From contig CBDFKY010000008.1 of the NCBI GenBank assembly GCA_965248995.1, positions 1 to 16,208 of the forward strand: a stretch of 16,208 bases of DNA, given 5' to 3'. The notes below the pieces were generated by a model that was given only the letters and a program-made list of their open reading frames with translations, was not told the DNA's origin and did no database searches. Made by a program: the position numbers and the translations under genes. Source of the stretch: CBDFKY01 sp965248995. Lineage in GTDB: Bacteria; Pseudomonadota; Alphaproteobacteria; Rickettsiales; UBA998. Below are positions 6,077 through 12,308 of the stretch, in pieces; within the stretch, counting starts at the first letter, position 1; every line of letters begins with the position of its first letter.

Positions 6077-6099
6077 ATATTTTATAAAAAAATATAAAA
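6073..6099. repeat. Perfect 11-bp AT-only inverted repeat
   Basis: TTTTATATTTT (6073-6083) and AAAATATAAAA (6089-6099) are exact reverse complements around a 5-base loop. The left arm reuses the T-tract of the preceding terminator, so the two hairpins are mutually exclusive. It may just be a second weak hairpin or an AT-rich upstream element for the next gene. Confidence 0.5.
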
Positions 6100-6165
6100 C
6101 TGTGTAAACCAATGAAGATTGCGGACGTGCGGAAAATATGGTAACGTAAACCCACGGAGAGAAAG

Positions 6166-6801
6166 ATGAGCGATAATGCAGAACCACCCATGGTCAGTTA
6201 CGAAACGAAGGCGATCAAGGACAGAACGCCGGACGAAAACGCGGCGTTTGGAAATGACACTCTCTCTGCAAAGCTGGATGCTCTCGCACGTCAGGGTAAG
6301 AAAATTATTCCGCTAGTATTGTTGGACGCTACGACCAACACGGGCGACCGCTATTATATCACCCAGCTGGCTTTAGACGACAAGTATAAAAACGATATAA
6401 ACCGAAACGGAGTTGCAGGCGTACTGGTGACCGATCCGGCCACGCTTCAGCATGACCTCGGATTCATGATGCCTGCCAACGTGAAAGAGCGAATGATTTT
6501 TATTGATACAGAACATCATAAGGTGCTTACTCAATCAATGACCGTGGTGAAGGATTTCAAACTTGGCAAGGAAGATGTACTGATCCACAAGGAAGCGTAT
6601 CTGGCGCTGAAAGATGGCGATACGTTAGCAAAAACCGTAGAAAAAATCGAACAAACGTTAGCGGCGCAGTCACAAGCGAAAGCAATGGTAAAAGATTTGG
6701 ATCATAAAGGGCTGGATTGTGGGGCGGCATGTCCCTCCGAGGGTCTTTCTCCTTCCGCTATGTCCATAAAACCGCAAAACGCTCTTGCCACGATGCGATA
6801 A
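6166..6801 (+). CDS. Unrecognised 211-aa soluble protein
   Basis: I do not recognise a family. The start follows GGAGAGAAAG, a good ribosome site. There is no signal peptide and no membrane segment. Residues about 38-110 look like an alpha/beta core with hydrophobic strands (KKIIPLVLLDA, GVAGVLVTDP, ERMIFIDTEHH). Residues about 125-170 are helical and charged, including DTLAKTVEKIEQTLAAQSQAK. The tail (175-211) is low in structure, with two cysteines in LDCGAACPSE. It is a single-gene unit by position: a terminator precedes it (XRE-like gene) and another abuts its stop codon. It separates dusB from ispDF, which are often direct neighbours in alphaproteobacteria, so it may be a lineage-specific insertion. 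Coding is supported by length, start signal and normal residue composition. Confidence 0.75.
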   Translation: MSDNAEPPMVSYETKAIKDRTPDENAAFGNDTLSAKLDALARQGKKIIPLVLLDATTNTGDRYYITQLALDDKYKNDINRNGVAGVLVTDPATLQHDLGFMMPANVKERMIFIDTEHHKVLTQSMTVVKDFKLGKEDVLIHKEAYLALKDGDTLAKTVEKIEQTLAAQSQAKAMVKDLDHKGLDCGAACPSEGLSPSAMSIKPQNALATMR

Positions 6802-6826
6802 AACAGGCATGTTGCGGCCTGTTTTT
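6801..6826 (+). terminator. Rho-independent terminator directly before ispDF
   Basis: AAACAGGC (6801-6808) pairs perfectly with GCCTGTTT (6817-6824) around an 8-base loop, followed by a short T-run to 6826. It starts at the last base of the upstream stop codon and ends four bases before the ispDF ATG at 6830. Confidence 0.75.
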
Positions 6827-6829
6827 CCC

Positions 6830-7981
6830 ATGAAATTTGCAATCATCATTGTCGCTGCCGGATCAGGAACGCGTTTCGGCAGCGTTGTCCCCAAGCAATA
6901 CCACTCCCTGCAAGGCAAGCCGGTGGTGGCGCATAGCATCGAGCGGCTACACGCCTCTTTTCCGAACGTACCAATGGTGTTGGTGCAGCATGCAGATCAG
7001 ACGCACTATACGCCGCCAGCCTATGTGCAGGTGGTAAACGGGGCTGCAACGCGTCAGGCTTCCGTTTACGCAGGATTGCAGGCATTGGCAGGGCGCGGTA
7101 TTACGCATGTGCTGATTCATGACGCCGCGAGGCCCTATGTTGACGGCGATGTGTGCGCACGGTTGACAGAAGCGCTGGCAACGCATCAGGCGGTCATTCC
7201 GGCGTTGCCGGTGAGCGATACGGTCAAGCGGGTGAGCGTGGGCAGGGTTGTGGAAACGTTGGACCGTATGGCGCTGGTGGCCGTGCAGACGCCGCAAGCC
7301 TTCGCCTATGAGATGATTTACAGGCTGCATAAAGAAGCGGCGGAACAGGGAGCGGACACCCTTACCGATGATGCGGGACTGTGCGAGGCTGCAGGCATTC
7401 CCGTGGCCACGGTAAAAGGAGCATCGTTGATGAGAAAGATCACTCACCCCGAAGATATGCAGCATTTCAGCACACCCGCACCGCGCTTTCGTGTGGGAAT
7501 GGGGTATGATGTGCACCGCCTGCTGCCGTTTGCGGCGGATGTTCCTTCAGCCCGCCAGGTGATCCGCCTCGGCGGTATCGACGTGCCGCATACCCATTAT
7601 CTGGAAGGCCATTCCGATGCGGACGTGGTGCTGCATGCGCTGACAGACGCCCTGCTCGGCGCAATAGGCGAGGGGGATATCGGCCAGCATTTTCCGCCGA
7701 GTGATATGCAGTTCAGGCAGATGGATTCGGCGCGTTTTGTTGAACATGCCTGCGCCCTGCTGGCAGCGCGAGGGTGGATTCTGGTCAATGCGGATATCAC
7801 CCTGATCGGTGAGCGCCCGAAAATTTCACCTTACCGTGACGCGATGCGAGCGCGTATTGCGGAGATTTTAGGGGTGGAAAGTTCAGCGGTGAATGTCAAA
7901 GCCACCACCACCGAGCGGCTGGGCTTCGAAGGGAAGGGAGAAGGGCTCGCCGCGCAGGCGGTAGTCAGTGTGCAAGTGTAA
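6830..7981 (+). CDS. ispDF: Bifunctional IspD-IspF enzyme of the MEP isoprenoid pathway
   Basis: A 383-aa fusion. Residues 1-215 are IspD, which joins CTP to methylerythritol 4-phosphate: AAGSGTRFG and PKQ for CTP binding, then ATRQASVYAGL, HDAARPYV, VKRV, VQTPQAF and TDDAG. Residues 221-383 are IspF, which cyclises the diphospho product: GYDVHRL with metal ligands Asp227 and His229, then GHSDADVVLHALTDALLG, GDIGQHFPP and TTTERLGFEGKGEG. The two-domain fusion is common in alphaproteobacteria. The start is uncertain: ATG 6830 gives the standard N-terminus (MKFAIIIVAAG), but ATG 6809 and TTG 6785 are in frame, none has a ribosome site, and the terminator of the previous gene sits in the leader. 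A weak promoter could lie near 6785-6813. Confidence 0.96.
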   Translation: MKFAIIIVAAGSGTRFGSVVPKQYHSLQGKPVVAHSIERLHASFPNVPMVLVQHADQTHYTPPAYVQVVNGAATRQASVYAGLQALAGRGITHVLIHDAARPYVDGDVCARLTEALATHQAVIPALPVSDTVKRVSVGRVVETLDRMALVAVQTPQAFAYEMIYRLHKEAAEQGADTLTDDAGLCEAAGIPVATVKGASLMRKITHPEDMQHFSTPAPRFRVGMGYDVHRLLPFAADVPSARQVIRLGGIDVPHTHYLEGHSDADVVLHALTDALLGAIGEGDIGQHFPPSDMQFRQMDSARFVEHACALLAARGWILVNADITLIGERPKISPYRDAMRARIAEILGVESSAVNVKATTTERLGFEGKGEGLAAQAVVSVQV

Positions 7982-8100
7982 ATGCACACTCTAGAAAATA
8001 TATAAAACATAAGCTATCAATAAGTTCGTTTGAAAAAATAAACTTACTTTTCTTAAGCCATTCTGTATATTGAGCTTACAACTTTATTTAGGTGCCCGTT

Positions 8101-8310
8101 ATGAGCTTAAATAGCTCTGATTCTGACCGGCTCAAAGGATTGATTTTGGACATTGTTGAGACTGCAGGAGGCAAAATTCTTCAACAAGGAGTCCATTATA
8201 ACAGAAAATTAGAGGGCTTCACGCTTCCTCAAACAGTAGAAGCGTGTGAGGCTTTAGAAAGAGAGCAAAAACTTTTTTCCAAGGGCAAGAAATATTCCAA
8301 TACTCCTTAG
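8101..8310 (+). CDS. Unrecognised 69-aa small protein
   Basis: Not recognised. It is mostly helical and charged, with no signal peptide, membrane segment or cysteine (core LKGLILDIVETAGGKILQQG, later AEALEREQ-like helix CEALEREQKLFSKGKK; one cysteine lies in EACEAL). AGGTG lies six bases before the ATG, whereas the GTG at 8092 overlaps that site. A TATATT hexamer at 8066-8071 may be its -10. The gene is clearly AT-richer than ispDF before it, and is closed by a terminator whose stem covers its last codons. That tight gene-terminator unit supports real expression. It may be a small regulator or phage-type orphan, but nothing visible assigns it. Confidence 0.6.
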   Translation: MSLNSSDSDRLKGLILDIVETAGGKILQQGVHYNRKLEGFTLPQTVEACEALEREQKLFSKGKKYSNTP

Positions 8311-8333
8311 CGTCCAGCGGGAGTATTTTTTTT
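8299..8333 (+). terminator. Rho-independent terminator overlapping the end of the 69-aa gene
   Basis: AATACTCC (8299-8306) pairs with GGAGTATT (8320-8327) around a 13-base loop, followed by a T-run to 8333. The stem includes the last codons of the gene. Confidence 0.8.
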
Positions 8334-8383
8334 GTCAATAGCTCTCTAAATATGAGGCTTACTCACTCTCACCTTCCTCAGTG

Positions 8384-9172
8384 CTATCCCCCTTGGCCGC
8401 TGCATTTCCCCCAGTACGCACATCCGAAATATTGCGTCGTTTGTTGCGTTTCACCGCCACCATGGGAAGCGAATTTTCCCATCGGTTCCGCTGGTTGTTC
8501 GCCCGCACCCGTTTGCTCTTTGCCCGGTTTATTTTCGCGCTTGAAGGTATTTTCCTTGCAGGTAATCGTGAATCCACCCTCCGGCAGTGCTTCCACTTCC
8601 AGCACGATGCGGAACAGCGGCAAGCTATCGTCATCGGTTTTGCGGTACACAATGGTGTAAAGCTTGTTCTGTCCGGGAATGCTCACTTCCGGAAAATCTT
8701 CCGCCAGCTGCATCAGGTCGGCATATGCCTCGTCAATACTGCCGTAACGCCAGTTTTTCTTCACCCGTCTCAGCACCCAGTATCCCCAGTCGGGATGTTT
8801 GGATTTCTGGCGTTTGCGCTGCGGATGGCGTCCTACCTCAATGGTCAGTTTGCGGGCGGAAACCGTGAATTTCCCGTCCGGCGTTTTGTCAGGATAAAGC
8901 AACGCATAATTACCGATGCACCCGACTTTTATTTCCTCGGCCGTAAGCTGGTAATCACGTATCCACAGCACCACACAGTCCGCCGCCACTGATTCCGCCA
9001 GGGTGGATTTGACGAATTTTTCCGAGATGCTCTGAATTTTTTTCACCGCATCCTGTTTGGTAGCAAACGCATAGCGCTGATGAATCACCGCATCAATGAT
9101 GGGGCTTTTGGCATTGGCCAGCATCTTTTTGGGTTTTTTCTCTTCCATACTATTGTGCATACCATAGGTCAT
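8384..9172 (-). CDS. Unrecognised basic 262-aa protein, possibly frameshifted near its C-terminus
   Basis: No family recognised. The protein is soluble and basic, with a lysine-rich start (MEEKKPKK), a helical segment (QDAVKKIQSISEKFVKSTL), then a mixed strand region with many aromatics (HPDWGYWVLRRVKKNWRYG and LYTIVYRKTDDDSLPLFRIV). The last 27 residues are odd (two Cys, one Trp, ending CSGQGG). The frame one base over gives a more natural disordered, charged tail (KRNKRRNISDVRTGG...STEEGESE) ending at 8359. Removing one G of the GGG at 8464-8466 joins the two into about 270 residues. Three in-frame ATGs (9172, 9160, 9148) compete and none has a good ribosome site. It is divergent from the lipoprotein gene. 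Confidence 0.7.
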   Translation of the reverse strand: MTYGMHNSMEEKKPKKMLANAKSPIIDAVIHQRYAFATKQDAVKKIQSISEKFVKSTLAESVAADCVVLWIRDYQLTAEEIKVGCIGNYALLYPDKTPDGKFTVSARKLTIEVGRHPQRKRQKSKHPDWGYWVLRRVKKNWRYGSIDEAYADLMQLAEDFPEVSIPGQNKLYTIVYRKTDDDSLPLFRIVLEVEALPEGGFTITCKENTFKRENKPGKEQTGAGEQPAEPMGKFASHGGGETQQTTQYFGCAYWGKCSGQGG

Positions 9173-9314
9173 AGCTTGTTTGTTCCGCTATTTTTAATGA
9201 CAGTAGGAGAAAAAATCTAAGATAGCGTTAATGCTGTTTTTTTTACTCAAAACCTTCTTCGCATGGAGTTCTAAATAGAGTATAGATAAGGGAAACAAAA
9301 AAGGAAGAGAGCTT

Positions 9315-9869
9315 ATGAAACGGATTCGGGTGTTTACAGTGGGAATGGCGCTGGGAGTGGCTTCGCTGACGCTGACGGGCTGTACGGATTATGACACCAA
9401 CCCTCCGGTGATTACCGGTGAGCATGCGTTGCAGATCGATACCGCGACGGTAACGGTCAACGCCAATCCCCGTTATGATAATCCGACCCTGCTGCGTGTC
9501 GCCCCTGAATATCTGGTTGAGGAATGGTTCAAGAAAAAAATGGTGGCGGTGGGCAGTAATGAGCGTCGCTTTGAAGTGGAGGTGACATCCGCCAGCACGG
9601 TGAAAAGCCCCAATGCCAGCAGTCCGAAATTTAATGCCTACACCACCGAGCTGGCACTGGATATGAAACTCTATGAGCCAAGCCAGAATCTGGCCGCAAT
9701 GCAATCAAACATGGTGATCCGCCTGACGCGCGAAGTAAGCAGCGATGCCACGGTGCCGGAGCGGCAGGCGTTTTTCGCCAGTATGACGCGGGAGCTGGTG
9801 CGTAAAATGGATGCTGACATTCCGCCTCAGATACAGAAATATTTCGGGCAGTATCTGATTGCGCAGTGA
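9315..9869 (+). CDS. Predicted outer- or inner-membrane lipoprotein of unknown function
   Basis: A 184-aa protein with a clear lipoprotein signal: basic start MKRIR, hydrophobic core, and lipobox LTGC with lipidated Cys23. The mature part has alternating beta-like segments (ALQIDTATVTVNA, RRFEVEVTSAS, AYTTELALDMKLYE) and a helical C-terminus (ASMTRELVRKMDADIPPQIQ). I know no family for it. AGGAAGAG precedes the ATG. The stop (TGA, 9867-9869) is one base from the ATG of the VIT-type transporter gene, which has no ribosome site of its own, so the pair is probably co-transcribed and translationally coupled. Whether the lipoprotein works with the transporter is unknown. Confidence 0.88.
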   Translation: MKRIRVFTVGMALGVASLTLTGCTDYDTNPPVITGEHALQIDTATVTVNANPRYDNPTLLRVAPEYLVEEWFKKKMVAVGSNERRFEVEVTSASTVKSPNASSPKFNAYTTELALDMKLYEPSQNLAAMQSNMVIRLTREVSSDATVPERQAFFASMTRELVRKMDADIPPQIQKYFGQYLIAQ

Positions 9870-9870
9870 A

Positions 9871-10587
9871 ATGACTCCTTCATCCCCAATGATAATAGAG
9901 CATAGCGAAACACATCTCGTGCACCGGGCCGGCTGGTTGAGGGCTGCCATTTTAGGTGCGAATGACGGTATTCTTTCCATCGCCAGCATTGTGGGCGGCA
10001 TGGCGGCGGGAAATGCCTCCTATGAGGCGATTCTGCTGGCGGGTCTCGCCGGACTTGTGGCGGGTGCCACTTCCATGGCCACGGGTGAATATGTATCGGT
10101 CAGTTCACAATCGGATACGGAAAAAGCCGATCTGGTGCGCGAAATGCGGGAATTAAAAAAGAATCCGGCGCTTGAACAGGAAGAACTGGCGCAGATTTAT
10201 GTCTCACGCGGATTAGAATTGCCGCTGGCCAGAGAGGTGGCCACGAAACTGATGGCGCAGGACGCCCTCGGTGCACATGCAAGGGATGAGCTTGGCATAT
10301 CGGAAACGATGGCAGCGCGGCCTTTACAGGCGGCGTTTGCCTCTGCAGCCAGTTTCCTATGTGGGGGAATTCTACCTTTGGCGGTAGCTTACCTGTCCCC
10401 GCCCGCAACCATAGGCGTGAGCATTAAGGGATCAACACTTCTTTCCCTCGCGTTGCTGGGCTGGGCAGGCGCAAAACTCGGCGGTGTGAAATGGGTAAAA
10501 CCAACCTTACGCGTCGTAATGTGGGGAGGATTTTCCCTTGCCGCCACTGCGCTAATCGGGAATCTTTTCGGTATCAAGGCAGTTTAA
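9871..10587 (+). CDS. VIT/CCC1-family (DUF125) Fe(II)/Mn(II) transporter
   Basis: A 238-aa membrane protein. The first helix carries the family signature RAAILGANDGILSIAS, followed by GLVAGATSMATGEYVSV, a charged cytosolic helical stretch (about residues 85-145, the metal-binding region in this family, with EMRELKKN and EELAQIYVSRGLE), and three further hydrophobic segments ending GNLFGIKAV. This matches VIT1/nodulin-21-like proteins that export or store iron or manganese. It lacks the N-terminal ferritin-like domain of MbfA. ATG 9871 is chosen because it sits one base after the lipoprotein stop. An in-frame TTG at 9859 overlaps that gene and an ATG at 9889 is also possible; none has a ribosome site. 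No clear plus-strand terminator follows. Substrate is inferred from the family. Confidence 0.88.
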   Translation: MTPSSPMIIEHSETHLVHRAGWLRAAILGANDGILSIASIVGGMAAGNASYEAILLAGLAGLVAGATSMATGEYVSVSSQSDTEKADLVREMRELKKNPALEQEELAQIYVSRGLELPLAREVATKLMAQDALGAHARDELGISETMAARPLQAAFASAASFLCGGILPLAVAYLSPPATIGVSIKGSTLLSLALLGWAGAKLGGVKWVKPTLRVVMWGGFSLAATALIGNLFGIKAV

Positions 10588-10644
10588 AATACTTGCTTTT
10601 CAGAAGACTTAAGGTGCAAAATTATTATGACTCTTATAAACCAT

Positions 10645-10679
10645 AAAAAATCTGCAGTCTAATGTTTCAGACCGCAGAT
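10645..10679 (-). terminator. Rho-independent terminator after the small-gene remnant (and clpX)
   Basis: Read on the minus strand, ATCTGCGGTCT and AGACTGCAGAT (10669-10679 and 10650-10660) form an 11-bp stem with one mismatch around an 8-base loop, followed by six Ts (A-run 10645-10650 on the plus strand). It lies three bases past the stop of the remnant and would also stop read-through from clpX. Confidence 0.8.
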
Positions 10680-10682
10680 GAC

Positions 10683-10868
10683 CTAAATACGCTTAATTTC
10701 ACCCGTTGTCTTTTCGGTGTAGTTATAGCGGATGCCTTGGGGAAAAGTGATCTTTTCACCAGGGTCTATGGTAAGATGCTCTCCTGATTTAAGTACGTAT
10801 TGCCCGTTGCAAGAAGCGCGTACGGTAGTGAAATTCTGAGAATTGTTTGAAATTGATGACTGATGGTG
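10683..10868 (-). pseudogene. 3' remnant of a small protein gene lacking a start codon
   Basis: A minus-strand frame of 61 codons, from just inside an in-frame TGA (10869-10871) to TAG at 10683-10685, reads like a real small domain: NGQYVLKSGEHLTIDPG, then EKITFPQGIRYNYTEKTTG and a final EIKRI. It has alternating strands and turns, and no ATG, GTG or TTG to begin it. Its upstream edge runs into the 14-bp palindrome at 10865-10896, which carries the in-frame stop. A good terminator follows at once. The simplest reading is a former gene whose 5' part was lost or replaced when the palindromic element arrived. Start at a rare ATT codon is a less likely alternative. No family is recognised. The rest of the 317-base gap holds no other gene. 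Confidence 0.5.
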
Positions 10869-10896
10869 TCATTCCCGCTTTCGCGGGAATGACACC
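10865..10896. repeat. Palindromic repeat, ATTCCCGC...GCGGGAAT type
   Basis: GGTGTCATTCCCGC (10865-10878) and GCGGGAATGACACC (10883-10896) are perfect 14-bp inverted arms around TTTC. The core GTCATTCCCGC-N4-GCGGGAATGAC is a dispersed palindrome seen in many bacterial genomes, whose spurious translation reads CHSRESGN. It lies eight bases past the clpX stop. No second copy was seen in this window. Confidence 0.8.
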
Positions 10897-10904
10897 TATA
10901 CACT

Positions 10905-12173
10905 TTACGCCTTCTCTTTCTCATCCTCTTTTCTCGGCTTGCCCAGCACACGCTCCGGCTGAGCTTTACCGTCAATCACCTCTCCATTGATGACCACTTC
11001 CATGATATCGTCAGCGTCGGGTACTTCGAACATAAGGTTGAGCAGCGTTTCTTCCATGATAGCGCGCAGGCCGCGAGCCCCCGTTTTGCGGATGATCGCT
11101 TTCTTGGCGATGGCTTCCAGCGCATCGTCAGTGAATTTCAGCTTCACATGCTCGATATCGAACAGCTTCTGATATTGTTTGACGAGTGCGTTTTTCGGCT
11201 CGGTGAGGATTTTGACCAGCGCCGCTACATCCAGGTCTTCCAGCGTGGCGATCACCGGCAAGCGTCCGACGAATTCGGGAATAAGGCCGAATTTCAGCAG
11301 ATCTTCCGGTTCCACGCGTGAGAGCAACTCACCCACCCCTTCTTCGGACTCGCTGCGTACGTCCGCGCCGAAACCGATGGAGGTCCCTTTACCGCGCTGC
11401 GCCACAATCTTATGCAGTCCTGAGAATGCCCCACCGCAAATGAAGAGAATATTGGACGTATCCACCTGCAGGAATTCCTGCTGCGGATGTTTGCGGCCCC
11501 CTTGCGGCGGCACGGAAGCAACGGTTCCTTCCATAATTTTAAGCAACGCCTGCTGCACGCCTTCACCTGACACATCACGCGTGATGGAAGGATTGTCCGA
11601 TTTGCGGGAGATTTTATCCACCTCATCAATGTAGACGATACCGCGCTGCGCACGATCCACATTGTAGTCCGCCGCTTGCAGTAGCCGCAGAATGATGTTC
11701 TCCACATCCTCCCCGACATACCCGGCTTCAGTGAGCGTGGTGGCATCTGCCATGGTGAACGGCACGTCCAGAATCCGCGCCAATGTCTGCGCAAGAAGCG
11801 TCTTACCACAACCGGTCGGGCCTAAAATCAGGATGTTGGACTTGGCCAGTTCAACGTCCGTGGTGCCCTTTTCAATCAGGTTGATGCGTTTATAATGGTT
11901 ATAGACCGCCACGGAGAGCACCTTTTTGGCTTCCATCTGGCCGATCACATACTGATCAAGGAACTTGCGGATTTCAGAGGGTTTCGGAATATGCCCGTCC
12001 TCATGCTCCACAATGCTTTTATCGGCGGTGCGGATAATATCCATGCACAGTTCCACGCACTCATCGCAAATGAATACGGTGGGGCCGGCGATAAGCTTGC
12101 GCACTTCATGCTCGCTCTTTCCACAGAAAGAACAGTAACGGGTATTTTTGGTTTCTTTGGTCGGTTTGTTCAT
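10905..12173 (-). CDS. clpX: ATP-dependent Clp protease ATP-binding subunit ClpX
   Basis: A 422-aa AAA+ unfoldase that feeds tagged proteins to ClpP. The N-terminal zinc domain has Cys14/Cys17 and Cys36/Cys39. The AAA+ core has Walker A GPTGCGKT, pore loop GYVGED, Walker B IVYIDEVD, the RKH loop (GGRKHP), the ClpP-docking IGF loop (TSIGFGAD), arginine finger region LIPEFVGRLP and sensor-2 GARGLR. The C-terminus is a charged tail (RKEDEKEKA). Length is normal and all motifs are intact. AAGGA six bases before the ATG sets the start. In most alphaproteobacteria clpX sits between clpP and lon. Here neither is adjacent: the upstream neighbour is divergent dnaE, and downstream come a palindromic repeat and a gene remnant, suggesting local rearrangement. 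Confidence 0.99.
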   Translation of the reverse strand: MNKPTKETKNTRYCSFCGKSEHEVRKLIAGPTVFICDECVELCMDIIRTADKSIVEHEDGHIPKPSEIRKFLDQYVIGQMEAKKVLSVAVYNHYKRINLIEKGTTDVELAKSNILILGPTGCGKTLLAQTLARILDVPFTMADATTLTEAGYVGEDVENIILRLLQAADYNVDRAQRGIVYIDEVDKISRKSDNPSITRDVSGEGVQQALLKIMEGTVASVPPQGGRKHPQQEFLQVDTSNILFICGGAFSGLHKIVAQRGKGTSIGFGADVRSESEEGVGELLSRVEPEDLLKFGLIPEFVGRLPVIATLEDLDVAALVKILTEPKNALVKQYQKLFDIEHVKLKFTDDALEAIAKKAIIRKTGARGLRAIMEETLLNLMFEVPDADDIMEVVINGEVIDGKAQPERVLGKPRKEDEKEKA

Positions 12174-12229
12174 GGGTTCCTTGTTAATCCTTCCACACGT
12201 CAGTAATCAAGTATATATGCGTGACGTTC

Positions 12230-12258
12230 TTGATAAAAAGCAATTGGTGTGATATGGT
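12230..12258 (+). promoter_or_regulatory. Sigma-70-like promoter of dnaE
   Basis: TTGATA (12230-12235), a 17-base spacer and TATGGT (12253-12258), preceded by TGA as an extended -10, fit a housekeeping promoter. Transcription would start near 12265, about 44 bases before the dnaE ATG. It lies in the divergent clpX-dnaE gap. Confidence 0.5.
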
Positions 12259-12308
12259 ATGGTTTCTGAGTCCTTGCAACCCTTTCCTGTTATGTTTTTA
12301 TCACCCTT

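Noticed and set aside
9222..9244. Near-palindrome AGCGTTAATGCT followed by a T-run in the divergent gap before the lipoprotein gene.
   Set aside because: It has the look of a terminator but the stem is only about four pairs, and no plus-strand gene ends upstream of it.
10766..10975. Minus-strand 69-codon frame containing CHSRESGND.
   Set aside because: That peptide is the classic false translation of the ATTCCCGC palindrome; the frame starts inside clpX and crosses the repeat.
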